Source: Membranihabitans maritimus
GTDB taxonomy: Bacteria > Bacteroidota > Bacteroidia > Chitinophagales > Saprospiraceae
Direction of reading: 5' to 3'
DNA length: 64,000 nt
Assembly (NCBI RefSeq): GCF_021729145.1
Contig: NZ_JAJSLW010000002.1
Coordinates: forward strand, 427,943 to 491,942
This document shows, piece by piece, positions 9,619 through 18,523 of this stretch. The first letter of the stretch is position 1; the number at the start of each line of letters is the position of its first letter. The position numbers and the translations under genes were made by a program. Under the pieces are notes generated by a model. That model saw only the letters and a list, made by a program, of their open reading frames with translations, had not been told where the DNA came from and ran no database searches.

Positions 9619-10605
9619 ATGAATCGTAGAAACTTTTTAAAAAAATCATTGATAGCCAGTGGAGTTATTACTGTTCCATTCTCTCCTAATTTGTCGCTTT
9701 CAGTTATAAACAATCCTATTTCTTTAGGATTTATTGCTGACTTACATCATGATATTATGCATGATGGTTTTCGTCGGTTAGAAGGTTTTTTACAGGCATC
9801 GGAAAAAACAAAACCCGATGCTATTATTCAAATGGGTGATTTTGCCTACCCTAATAAGGATAATTTAGATGTAATTAATGCATTTAATCAAGCGCACATA
9901 AATAGTTTGCATGTCGTTGGAAATCATGATACAGATAATGGACATACCCTTTCACAATGTATCGATATATGGGGTATACCCCACCGGTATTATAGCTATG
10001 TCGTAGATCGTATTAAAATATTAGTATTGGATGGCAATGATAAGGGAAGCCCTACATATAAAGGTGGTTATCCCTCGTATATTGGGGAAGAGCAACTTTC
10101 CTGGATGGTAAAAGAGTTGGAGAGTACTTCATTGCCGGTCATTATTGTTTCACATCAGCCATTGGCGGGGTATATATCAGTGGATAACGCAGTCCAAATT
10201 CAGAATCTATTATCAGTTCATAAGGATAAAATCCTGTTTGCTATTAATGGCCATAGCCATATTGATCACCTTTTATGCGTAAAAGACGTCTATTATTTTC
10301 ACGTAAATTCAGCTTCATATTACTGGGTAGGCGGAAATTATAAGCATGAGAGCTATCCGGCGGAAATTCATGTAGAGAATCCCTGGATTGAATATACCTG
10401 TCCTTATCAGGATGAGCTATTTACATTTATAACCATTAACCCCCAAAAACAGCACATTGAGATAACTGCAAAAAAAAGTAATTGGGTACATCAGTCTCCA
10501 GTAGATATAGGATATGTAAATGATGAATTGGAGGTAGGTAAGGAGATATGTCCAGAGATAAGGGAGCGAAAGTTTTGGAAATTTGATGGGTGTCCTGAGC
10601 CCTAA
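9619..10605 (+). CDS. Metallophosphoesterase (calcineurin-like) with Tat-like leader
   Basis: Predicted secreted phosphatase or phosphodiesterase with a two-metal calcineurin fold. All metal-ligand blocks are present in order: GFIADLHHD, MGDFAYP, VVGNHDTD, VSHQPL and NGHSHIDH. The N-terminus MNRRNFLKK followed by a hydrophobic stretch is a twin-arginine-like leader, placing the enzyme in the periplasm. At 328 residues it is full length. It starts the run of phosphonate genes, with phnA about 110 bp downstream on the same strand. It could release phosphate or an alcohol from a phosphodiester before the C-P bond is attacked. The family is sure, the substrate is inferred. Confidence 0.92.
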   Translation: MNRRNFLKKSLIASGVITVPFSPNLSLSVINNPISLGFIADLHHDIMHDGFRRLEGFLQASEKTKPDAIIQMGDFAYPNKDNLDVINAFNQAHINSLHVVGNHDTDNGHTLSQCIDIWGIPHRYYSYVVDRIKILVLDGNDKGSPTYKGGYPSYIGEEQLSWMVKELESTSLPVIIVSHQPLAGYISVDNAVQIQNLLSVHKDKILFAINGHSHIDHLLCVKDVYYFHVNSASYYWVGGNYKHESYPAEIHVENPWIEYTCPYQDELFTFITINPQKQHIEITAKKSNWVHQSPVDIGYVNDELEVGKEICPEIRERKFWKFDGCPEP

Positions 10606-10713
10606 CCTCAGCGGCAATAAGTATTGTCTTTAGATTTTACGGAAGTGTAATCGGATACTAAAAACATACTGGTTTGAATTGGCAACAAACAGATTATCGT
10701 AATATAAATAGCA

Positions 10714-11925
10714 ATGAAAGTAAACAACCGCAATTATCCAGAGACTAAAAATACCATTATTGGTATTTGTATGGACGGCACTTCCTATCCATATTATGAA
10801 GCAGCAAAAGAAGTAATGCCGAATCTGCAACGGTTTATAAAAAAGGGGGATATGGGTATGGTCAAAAGTGTAATTCCCTCATTTACCAATCCTAATAATA
10901 TGGCCATAGTTACCGGTGTGCCACCAATAGAAAACGGTATTTGTGGAAATTTTTACTGGGATAAAGATCTTCACGAAGAAGTGATGATGAATGATCCTAA
11001 ATATTTGAAAGTTCCAACGATTTTGGGAACTCTAAGTCAAAATGGCCGTAAAGTGGCGGTCGTAACAGCCAAAGACAAACTGCGGAAAATGTTGGCATAC
11101 AATCTAAACGGAATTTGTTTTTCCGCAGAGTTCGCCAATCAGGCAACCATGAAAGAGCATGGTATTGAAAATGTGGAACAAGGTCTGATGGGGAAGGAAA
11201 GGCCCGGAATTTATGATCCTGACATTTCAGTCTATTGTATCGAAGCAGGGGTGAAATTATTACAGAAAGAACATTTCGACGTTATGTACCTGACTACTAC
11301 CGATTTTGTACAACACAAATATGCGCCTGGTGATCCGGAAGCAAATGATTTCCTTTCAAAGATTGATTATTGGTTGGGTGAATTGGATAAATTAGGTGCG
11401 CTGATAGGTGTTACAGCAGATCACGGCATGCAAGCCAAAACAAATGAAGAGGGGGCCCCTAAGATTCAGTTTATAGAGGAGTTGTTAAATGAACAAGGTA
11501 TAAAGTCTAGAGTAATACTGCCGATTGCAGATCCCTATGTAGTTCATCATGGTGCACTTGGAGGTTATGGAACACTATATCTTGAAGATCGGTTACAATT
11601 GAACAGAGCTAAAAATTATTTATTGAACCTGGACGGTATTGAGACGGTATTGACGAACGAAGAGGCTGCAAAGAAGTATGAGCTTCCTGCGGACCGCATC
11701 GGTGACTTGGTAGTACTTTCCGATGCGTCCACGACTATAGGAAGGACTCCTGATTGGCACGATCTTGATAAAGTGAAAGTTGGCCTGCGTTCGCACGGCA
11801 GTGAGAATTCGCAGGTTGTACCTATGATTTTTAATAAAAAACTCAATCCAATATACAGTGCGAAACTCGCATCCGGAAAGGTAAGGAACTTCGATTTATT
11901 CGATTTTTTAAGCAATGGATTTTAA
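10714..11925 (+). CDS. phnA: Phosphonoacetate hydrolase
   Basis: Cleaves the C-P bond of phosphonoacetate to acetate and phosphate. It belongs to the alkaline phosphatase superfamily with two zinc ions. Visible active-site blocks: CMDGTSYPYY (Asp ligand), SFTNPNNMAIVTG (Thr nucleophile), TTTDFVQHKYAPGDPE (Asp and His), VTADHGM (Asp-His), and a late HGSENSQVVPM (His). The 403-residue length is normal, and there is no signal peptide, so the enzyme is cytoplasmic. phnY starts 11 bp after the stop, so the two form one operon that runs aldehyde -> acid -> acetate + Pi. The pairing with phnY makes this assignment strong. Confidence 0.94.
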   Translation: MKVNNRNYPETKNTIIGICMDGTSYPYYEAAKEVMPNLQRFIKKGDMGMVKSVIPSFTNPNNMAIVTGVPPIENGICGNFYWDKDLHEEVMMNDPKYLKVPTILGTLSQNGRKVAVVTAKDKLRKMLAYNLNGICFSAEFANQATMKEHGIENVEQGLMGKERPGIYDPDISVYCIEAGVKLLQKEHFDVMYLTTTDFVQHKYAPGDPEANDFLSKIDYWLGELDKLGALIGVTADHGMQAKTNEEGAPKIQFIEELLNEQGIKSRVILPIADPYVVHHGALGGYGTLYLEDRLQLNRAKNYLLNLDGIETVLTNEEAAKKYELPADRIGDLVVLSDASTTIGRTPDWHDLDKVKVGLRSHGSENSQVVPMIFNKKLNPIYSAKLASGKVRNFDLFDFLSNGF

Positions 11926-11936
11926 AGATATGATGC

Positions 11937-13364
11937 ATGATTGAATTTGGAAGTATTATCAATGGGAAGCAGATAAAGAACGATCAATGGATTAATGTAT
12001 ATAATCCTTATACAAAGAAAAAGGTGGGAAGGGTTTCATCTATTAATCCGAAAACTCTTGATTCTGTTTTGACTGACACCAAAAAAACAAAGATTACACT
12101 TACCCGGCATGAGCGGTATGAAATATTAAACAAAATTGCTACCGCCCTGGAAAATAGGGTGGAGGAGGTAAGTAAAATGATAACTGATGAAACGGGGCTT
12201 TGTCTAAAGGATACTCGTTATGAAGCCAGTCGAGTATCAGATGTATTGCGATTTTCTGCTATGAAGACCTTGGATGATGATTCTCAGGTCTTCCCTTGTG
12301 ATGTATCTAAGAATGGAAAGCAGAGGAGAATTTATACTACACGCGTTCCGGTGGGGTTGATCAGTGCCATTACCCCTTTTAATCATCCAATGAACCAGGT
12401 AGTACACAAAATTGCACCGGCTATAGCTACTAATAATACTGTCGTGCTAAAACCTTCGGAAAAAACCCCATTGTCAGCGTATTATTTTGCACAACTGGCA
12501 CTTGATTGTGGTCTTCCGCCGAATATGTTGAATGTAGTGAATGGATTGGATGTAGAATCAACTGCAGAGATGATGACAATCCATCCGGATATTGCGATGG
12601 TATCATTTACCGGAGGAAGTAAGGTCGGAAAAACTATTGCTTCCCGGGTAGGATACAAGAAAGTAGTGCTTGAACTTGGGGGAAGTTCTGCATTATTGAT
12701 ATTGGATGATGCGGATATTGAAGAAGCTATAGAGGTGACTATGGCAGGTATATTTAAGAACTCTGCTCAGCGTTGTTCTGCCATTCGAAGAATTCTGGTT
12801 CACGAGAGTCTTGCAGATAGGTATGCTACAAAACTTACAGAAAAAGTAAAATCCATACGCTATGGAGATCCCTATAATCAGGATATTGATATGGGCACGG
12901 TGATTAGTGAAGAGGCTGCTATGGAAATGGAGTCCAGGGTCCAGGATGCTATTTCAAAAGGTGCAGTTTGTCTTACCGGAAATATAAGGGAAGGTGCCCT
13001 TTTTGCCCCCACTGTACTAGATCATGTAGAGAACTCCTACGAGCTTGTTGCCAGGGAGACCTTTGGACCTGTTGCTCCGATAATAAGATTCAAAACCCTG
13101 GATGAAGCAATAGATATTGCCAATGATACACCTTACGGTTTGACCGGGGGGGTAGTAAGTAATCACTGGCCTTCTATTCAACGTGTGATTACAGAACTTG
13201 ATACGGGAACTGTGAATGTAAATGAAGCACCTAGTTATCGATTAGAATGGACACCGTTTGGTGGAGTAAAAGATTCTGGATTGGGATATAAGGAAGGGGT
13301 AATAGAAGCCATGAAAGGATATACAAATATAAAAACCTATTCATTGCCCTGGGATATTGCCTAA
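11937..13364 (+). CDS. phnY: Phosphonoacetaldehyde dehydrogenase
   Basis: NAD-dependent aldehyde dehydrogenase expected to oxidise phosphonoacetaldehyde to phosphonoacetate, the substrate of the upstream hydrolase. ALDH landmarks are all present: the Rossmann block VSFTGGSKVGKTIAS, the general-base region LELGGSSALLILDDADIEEA, the catalytic Cys in NSAQRCSAIRR, and ETFGPVAPI near the C-terminus. The length of 475 residues is typical. The ALDH fold alone would not fix the substrate; the 11-bp spacing from phnA and the downstream phosphonate-type alcohol dehydrogenase do. No phosphonate transaminase is seen nearby. Confidence 0.92.
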   Translation: MIEFGSIINGKQIKNDQWINVYNPYTKKKVGRVSSINPKTLDSVLTDTKKTKITLTRHERYEILNKIATALENRVEEVSKMITDETGLCLKDTRYEASRVSDVLRFSAMKTLDDDSQVFPCDVSKNGKQRRIYTTRVPVGLISAITPFNHPMNQVVHKIAPAIATNNTVVLKPSEKTPLSAYYFAQLALDCGLPPNMLNVVNGLDVESTAEMMTIHPDIAMVSFTGGSKVGKTIASRVGYKKVVLELGGSSALLILDDADIEEAIEVTMAGIFKNSAQRCSAIRRILVHESLADRYATKLTEKVKSIRYGDPYNQDIDMGTVISEEAAMEMESRVQDAISKGAVCLTGNIREGALFAPTVLDHVENSYELVARETFGPVAPIIRFKTLDEAIDIANDTPYGLTGGVVSNHWPSIQRVITELDTGTVNVNEAPSYRLEWTPFGGVKDSGLGYKEGVIEAMKGYTNIKTYSLPWDIA

Positions 13365-13411
13365 ATCCTGTTCGCTCCCTTCTTTTCAAAATCCAAAAAT
13401 GCATCTAAATA

Positions 13412-14491
13412 ATGTCCAATATTAAGAAACATTTTCTACACAGCAGGTACCAGGTATTTGAAGAATCCGGAAAACCTTTTCAATTTGTAGAAAAAGATGT
13501 CTTTCTGGATGTGAAACCCGGTGAAGTAGTAGTTAAAATTTTGCAGGCCACTATTTGTGGCTCGGATTTACATACTATCGAAGGGAAAAGAATTGAGAAT
13601 GTACCGTGCATACTAGGCCACGAGGCTGTGGGCGAAATTGTCGAAATTAGTGGCCGAAAAGGCTTTGCCGTTGGAGATAGGATTACATGGACAATAGCTG
13701 ATAGTTGTGGACATTGCCCTGCCTGTATTGAGTATGGATTACCAGAAAAGTGCAGTGAGTTGTTTAAATACGGACATGCGTCTTTAGCAAGTGGTACCGG
13801 CTTAAACGGTTGTTATGCTTCACATCTTTTTATAAGGAAAGGAACACATATAGTAAAAATTCCGAATGCGGTGACCAATGGAATTGCGGCTCCGGCCAAT
13901 TGCGCCCTGGCCACTATGGTAAATGCTATAGCTCAATTAAAGTCCAAACCCCGGAGGGTATTAATTCAGGGAGGGGGCTTGCTTGGGATTTACGGATGTG
14001 GAATGCTCAAAGAAATGGGTGTACCTCAAATTTTTTGTTCGGAAGTCAATGAAGGAAGGTTTGACCTGATCAGGAGTTTCGGTGCTATTCCCGTTGACAC
14101 CAGAAATTCAGAAAATGCCGCTAACCTGATCCTTGAGCAAACCAGTGAGGGTGTTGATGCGATATTTGAAGTAGCGGGAGTAAAAGAATTGATTCCGCAG
14201 GGCCTGAAATTATTGCGACCTGGTGGAGAATACATCCTGGCCGGTCTTGTACACCCAGATTCTCAATTGAATATTACTGCTGAGCAAATCATAAGAAAGT
14301 GCATAAGTATAAAAGGCGTACATAACTATGCTCCCTGGCATTTGGATAAAGCTGTCGCATTTCTTGAACGAAATATATCTGTATTCCCATTTGAAGATCT
14401 GGTTAGTCCCCCGTATAAATTAGACAATTTACAAGAGGCTGTTTCTGAAGCTCGGAAGCATAATTGGATGAGGGTCTCCATTAAACCCTAA
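13412..14491 (+). CDS. Zinc-dependent alcohol dehydrogenase, phosphonate-catabolism-associated type
   Basis: Medium-chain, zinc- and NAD(P)-dependent dehydrogenase. Catalytic-zinc residues lie in ICGSDLHT and LGHEAVGE. The structural-zinc cysteines are in CGHCPACIEYGLPEKC, and the nucleotide-binding glycines in VLIQGGGLLGIYGCGM. The overall layout matches the group described as putative phosphonate-catabolism alcohol dehydrogenases (the HpnZ-type family, recalled from memory rather than searched). Placed 47 bp after phnY, it could make phosphonoacetaldehyde from 2-hydroxyethylphosphonate or another phosphonate alcohol. That would provide an entry to the pathway that needs no transaminase. The exact substrate is inference. 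Confidence 0.85.
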   Translation: MSNIKKHFLHSRYQVFEESGKPFQFVEKDVFLDVKPGEVVVKILQATICGSDLHTIEGKRIENVPCILGHEAVGEIVEISGRKGFAVGDRITWTIADSCGHCPACIEYGLPEKCSELFKYGHASLASGTGLNGCYASHLFIRKGTHIVKIPNAVTNGIAAPANCALATMVNAIAQLKSKPRRVLIQGGGLLGIYGCGMLKEMGVPQIFCSEVNEGRFDLIRSFGAIPVDTRNSENAANLILEQTSEGVDAIFEVAGVKELIPQGLKLLRPGGEYILAGLVHPDSQLNITAEQIIRKCISIKGVHNYAPWHLDKAVAFLERNISVFPFEDLVSPPYKLDNLQEAVSEARKHNWMRVSIKP

Positions 14492-15752
14492 GTGAAAAAG
14501 TACGCCCGACCAAATCGCAGCACAAAAATTCAGGATTATTCAGTAGCGTATGCTACTAGCGGTTATGTTTTGCTATTTGTTTTTTTATACGGGGCGACAA
14601 AATTTCGAATGGACAATACCAGGTATTGGAGAGGAATTCCAAATAAGTAAGCAATTGATAGGATGGGACAGGGTTGCTATGTTATGGGCTTATGGTCTCG
14701 GACAATTTATAAATGGAAACTTAGCCGATACGGACGGAGCCAGGAAAATGATGGTAATAGGTGGTGTTCTATCTGTTATTATGAACTGGGCCACTAGTTT
14801 ATCCAATGCCTACTGGATGAATGTTGTTTTCTGGGTATTGAACGGTTTTAGTCCATCATTGGGATGGGCACCCGGAAGTAGATTGATATCAAACTGGCGG
14901 GGTGGAAATGAAAGGGGGAAGCCTTTGGTTTTTATGTGTTTGCAGCAGGGTGTTCTTCCATTCTGATTTACTTGCTGTCTATTGTGATGCTTGATGTTTA
15001 CGAATTCCATTGGAGGGGGCTTTTCCGGCTTCTGGTTTTACTCCTATTGCTAGGTTATATTGTGTTCTATACCAGAGGCCGAAATAAACCCGAAGATTGA
15101 GGATTTCCTCCTTTGAAAAACGATAACGATAAAGATTTACACCCTCAAAAAAATTCATCAATTGAAGAAAGCCTGGTTCAACGATATAAGAGTGTTTTCA
15201 AAAATAAAAATTTATGTTGGCGTGTATTTCCATTTGATTTCAGAATACTGCCCGGTATGGTCTTTTGGTTTCCCTTATATTATTTAGGTTCCAGGATCAA
15301 CGATTCCTTCCAATTTGTGGATTGTGTTGGCCTTGCCAGTAGGAATGGCATTAGGTACGGTGTTTTTTGGGTAACTAATTGATGGTGTATTCCTATCCAA
15401 TCGATCTCGGTCTATTGCTATTTCTTTATGATTGGCAGGTTTTGTAATTCTGGCAGTATTTTTGGTCCCTAAAGAAAATATTCACGGAGGTCTGGTCCTT
15501 ATGGTCCTGGCATGTTTTCTGGCTTATGGCTCCCAATCATGTTATTCGCCCTTGAGTCCGGATTTATTGGGAGTGGATCGATCAGGGACCTGAGTAGGTG
15601 AAATGAATACTTTTGTATATGCTTTTGCTGGCGGGGGCGAACCTTTTATCGGCTATATGGCGGATGTTATACATCAGGATAATATAGTTTTTGCAGTTAC
15701 TTCTACACTGTGTTTTATCGGTGGAACCATTACTTATTTTGTTAATAGATAA
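14492..15752 (+). pseudogene. Decayed GlpT/UhpC-like MFS organophosphate:phosphate antiporter
   Basis: Fragments in three frames spell one MFS transporter of the OPA family: YLFFYTGRQNFEWTIPGIG, WAYGLGQFINGNLADTDGAR, GFSPSLGWAPGSRLISNW, then FHWRGLFRLLVLLLLLGY, MVFWFPLYYL, and finally SPDLLGVDRSGT*VGEMN, FVYAFAGGGEPFIGYMAD and ITYFVNR. Frame changes occur near 14545, 14935, about 15115 and 15330. In-frame stops occur in the later part (for example after LFFG/VFFG, ISL and RSGT). The probable original start is GTG at 14492, directly after the dehydrogenase stop, so it was once co-transcribed with phnA/phnY. Order and coverage of the family are complete, so this is recent decay rather than a fragment. 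Assembly indels could explain single shifts but not the several nonsense codons. Confidence 0.93.
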
Positions 15753-16279
15753 AACGTATCAATGAAGAATGTAATCTTTTGCGCGAGTCTTTTAGTGCTG
15801 CTATCTGCTTGATTTGCCTGGCAATTTGGTTAGGCCTGTTTTGAGGAATAAGTATTCCTTGTTGAAAATCAAAATAACTTACTTGAGAGTAATAAGAAAG
15901 GTGTTGCCAATGTGTTGTTCTCTAATGGCGAGTATGTTGTAAAAAAGGATTTCCAGGGGAAAATAAATCTCTTGGTGTCCTGACGAGTTGTATTTATATT
16001 CAATACCATCCCCCCCCAATAGTTCGGACGTATAAGTTTTTTACTCTTAGTTTTCATTTGATGAAAAATTAAATTTTTTAAAGGTGAATTGATCGATTTT
16101 CCCAACTACTTTTTTCACGACAGTCTGGTAAGCCTTTGAGTTGATATTGCCAGGAATTATACAAGTTATTTTGTTGTCTCATTAGGATTTGTAAATGATG
16201 TTAAGTTAAACAATTCTTAATGCAGGATATTGTGGAAGCCTCGTTTCTCCCTCTACATTTGTAAACAAATAATTTTCTT
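15753..16279 (+). pseudogene. Possible remnant of a secreted metallophosphatase N-terminus; otherwise gene-free
   Basis: From 15762 a signal-peptide-like start (MKNVIFCASLLVLLSA) is followed, after stops and one shift, by KGVANVLFSNGEYVVKKDFQG and a stretch ending near SDVYKFF. The pattern 'GV.NV..S.G..V.KTD..G' resembles the beta-sandwich that precedes some secreted calcineurin-like phosphatases. It lies among other phosphatase genes, but no catalytic domain is present. This is a weak, by-eye resemblance; the rest of the stretch up to 16279 shows no gene. Confidence 0.35.
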
Positions 16280-17575
16280 ATGAAGAAAATGAATAAGCAA
16301 TTTTTATATTTTACAAATGTACGTCATTCCGTGGTCCTAATAATGATTGCTGCCTTTTTATGTTACACAGGGATGTATGCGGTACGAAAATCTTTCCTTG
16401 CTGCCCAGTATGCCGGGACATCCTATGAATTAATTTCAGGAGTTGAATACAAAGTTTTACTTGTGATTAGTCAGGTTTTGGGCTACATGCTTTCGAAATT
16501 TGTAGGAATCAAGGTAATCTCCGAAATGTCCTCCAAAAGGAGATCGGTTTGGCTGGTGATTTTAGTAAGTTTTGGATTATTCATGCTGCTTGCATTTTAC
16601 ATTTTACCTCCAGGATGGAAGGTGTTGGCTATGTTTTTAAATGGATTGCCCTTAGGGATGGTATTTGGTATTGTTTTTTCCTATCTGGAGGGAAGGAGAA
16701 ACACGGAATTACTGGCGGCAGCTCTCAGTACAACATTTATTTTTTCTACCGGATTGGTAAAAAATGTCGGTGTCGTAATGATGAGCGACTTCGGTATTGA
16801 TGAATTTGCAATGCCGTTTGTAACAGGCCTATTATTTTTTCCACTTTTTCTTCTTTCTGTAATGATATTGAATCGGGTTAAAGGTCCGGATAAAGAAGAT
16901 AAGATGTATAGAACCGAACGAAATCCGATGAATGGTAAGGAGAGAAAAGAGTTTATTGTTACGTATACGATTGGGTTTGTTGCGTTGATAATCATGTATG
17001 TGATATTGACTATTGTCCGTGATTTCAGGGATAACTTTATTGTGGAATTCTGGGCAGAATTAGGATATTCTGAAGAACCCGGGATATTGACATTAACAGA
17101 AATACCGATTGCGATATCCGTTGTGATTATAGCAGGCTTAGGTTTTTTAATTAAGAGGAACTTGCTGGCTTTTAACATGGGTATGATAGCTACTATCTTA
17201 AGCGCTTTTTTAATCCTTATAACCACGTATTTATTTAAAGCAAATCAGGTAAGTCCGGTATTTTGGATGATTGCTACCGGCACGGGAATTTACTTGCCTT
17301 ATATTCTTTTTCATTGTCTGATTTTTGAACGATTAATCGCCTTTTTGAAATACAGCGGCAACGTTGGATTTCTATTTTATTCTGCGGATGCATTAGGGTA
17401 TTTGTTTAGCGTATTGGTTTTACTTATGAAAGAAATCTTCAGTTTTGACAACAGCTGGGTTCATTTTTTAATCGAATTGAATATTAATGCAGCGATTGGG
17501 TTAATTTCAGTATCTTTTATAGCATTAGTTTTTTTCAATAAATGGGTATTTTTGCCCAGGAAAGCTATCGCATAA
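16280..17575 (+). CDS. DUF5690 family membrane protein (MFS-like transporter)
   Basis: Integral membrane protein with about 12 hydrophobic segments, resembling the DUF5690 group of MFS-like proteins found in Bacteroidota. Recognisable stretches are AFLCYTGMYAVRKSFLAAQY near the N-terminus (the GMYAxRKxFxAA pattern recalls the start of organophosphate antiporters), LNGLPLGMVFGIVFSYLEGR, TTFIFSTGLVKNVG, and YLPYILFHCLIFERLIA. At 431 residues it is full length. It directly follows the broken GlpT-like gene and precedes a phosphodiesterase/phosphatase gene by 12 bp, so import of a phosphorylated or phosphonate compound is a fair inference. No experimental function is known to me. Confidence 0.85.
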   Translation: MKKMNKQFLYFTNVRHSVVLIMIAAFLCYTGMYAVRKSFLAAQYAGTSYELISGVEYKVLLVISQVLGYMLSKFVGIKVISEMSSKRRSVWLVILVSFGLFMLLAFYILPPGWKVLAMFLNGLPLGMVFGIVFSYLEGRRNTELLAAALSTTFIFSTGLVKNVGVVMMSDFGIDEFAMPFVTGLLFFPLFLLSVMILNRVKGPDKEDKMYRTERNPMNGKERKEFIVTYTIGFVALIIMYVILTIVRDFRDNFIVEFWAELGYSEEPGILTLTEIPIAISVVIIAGLGFLIKRNLLAFNMGMIATILSAFLILITTYLFKANQVSPVFWMIATGTGIYLPYILFHCLIFERLIAFLKYSGNVGFLFYSADALGYLFSVLVLLMKEIFSFDNSWVHFLIELNINAAIGLISVSFIALVFFNKWVFLPRKAIA

Positions 17576-17587
17576 AACTTTTTACAT

Positions 17588-18478
17588 ATGAAATCACTTG
17601 TGTTCTTTTTGTTAGGGATATTATCATTTTCTTCTTACGGTCAAAGAGTTATAATTATCGGTTTGGACGGGTTGAGTGTTGAAGGGTATAAAACGGCAAA
17701 ACATCCCAATTTAGATGAATTAATGGATAATGGTATTTTGTCACTTACTACCAGAAGCGTGATGCCTTCAGTCACGTTGCCCAACTGGACTAGCCATTTG
17801 ACCGGTAGTGGACCCGAACAACACGGTGTAGTGAATAATGAATGGAAAATAGATACCCATACTTTACCTGCGATTGAGGTGGACAATGATGGGTACTATC
17901 CTTCCATTTTTAAGGTTTTAAAAGAGCAGTTGCCAAACGTGAAAACGGGGTATTATTACAATTGGGGAAATCTCATTAATCCGATTAATAAAGAATATCT
18001 CGACGATGTTTCCTTTTTGGACGAGGACCGGTACATTGAAAATTATACAAAAGCTGTGAAATTTCTGAAGGAGAACCGCAATAACCCAACTTTTGTATTT
18101 TTGTATTCAGTGCATACGGACCATGCAGGGCATGAACATGAGTGGATGTCGTCGGAATACATTTTATCAATAGAAGAAGCAGATATTCAAATAGGAAGGG
18201 TGATTAATCAATTAAAAGAAGAAGATTTGTTTGATGATAGTCATTTTATTTTAATAACAGATCACGGTGGATTGGGGAGTGGACATGGTGGCGTTAGTGA
18301 AAGTGAAATGTTGGTTCCATGGGGTGTATCAGGACCTGGCATTAAAAAGGGGGAGGTACTAAAAATGCCAAATAGCAATGTAAATACATCACTGCTTGTA
18401 AGTGAAATTTTTAATTGTAGAGATAATATTCCCGAAAGCTGGGTTGGAAAATTACCCACAGAGGTATTTATAAAATGA
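17588..18478 (+). CDS. Secreted alkaline-phosphatase-superfamily phosphodiesterase (NPP type)
   Basis: Type I phosphodiesterase/nucleotide pyrophosphatase-like enzyme. A signal peptide of about 18 residues (ending SSYG|Q) exports it. Metal and nucleophile motifs: VIIIGLDGLS (Asp), MPSVTLPNWTSHLTG (Thr nucleophile), SVHTDHAGHEH (Asp, His), ITDHGGLGSGHGG (Asp-His and His). At 296 residues it lacks the long insert domains of eukaryotic NPPs, as is common for bacterial relatives. It starts 12 bp after the DUF5690 gene, suggesting a liberate-then-import unit. It could hydrolyse phosphodiesters or phosphonate monoesters; the sequence does not decide which. Confidence 0.88.
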   Translation: MKSLVFFLLGILSFSSYGQRVIIIGLDGLSVEGYKTAKHPNLDELMDNGILSLTTRSVMPSVTLPNWTSHLTGSGPEQHGVVNNEWKIDTHTLPAIEVDNDGYYPSIFKVLKEQLPNVKTGYYYNWGNLINPINKEYLDDVSFLDEDRYIENYTKAVKFLKENRNNPTFVFLYSVHTDHAGHEHEWMSSEYILSIEEADIQIGRVINQLKEEDLFDDSHFILITDHGGLGSGHGGVSESEMLVPWGVSGPGIKKGEVLKMPNSNVNTSLLVSEIFNCRDNIPESWVGKLPTEVFIK

Positions 18479-18523
18479 GAAATTAAGTGTTGAAACTATC
18501 TCGTTATACTGCTGATGTAAAAT

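Noticed and set aside
14492..15752. Recoding (TGA read as sense) to rescue the GlpT-like gene
   Set aside because: TGA is a normal stop for other genes here, and frameshifts plus TAA and TAG also interrupt the gene.
16681..17226. 181-codon open frame antisense to the DUF5690 gene
   Set aside because: Shadow of a membrane-protein gene on the other strand; low-complexity translation.
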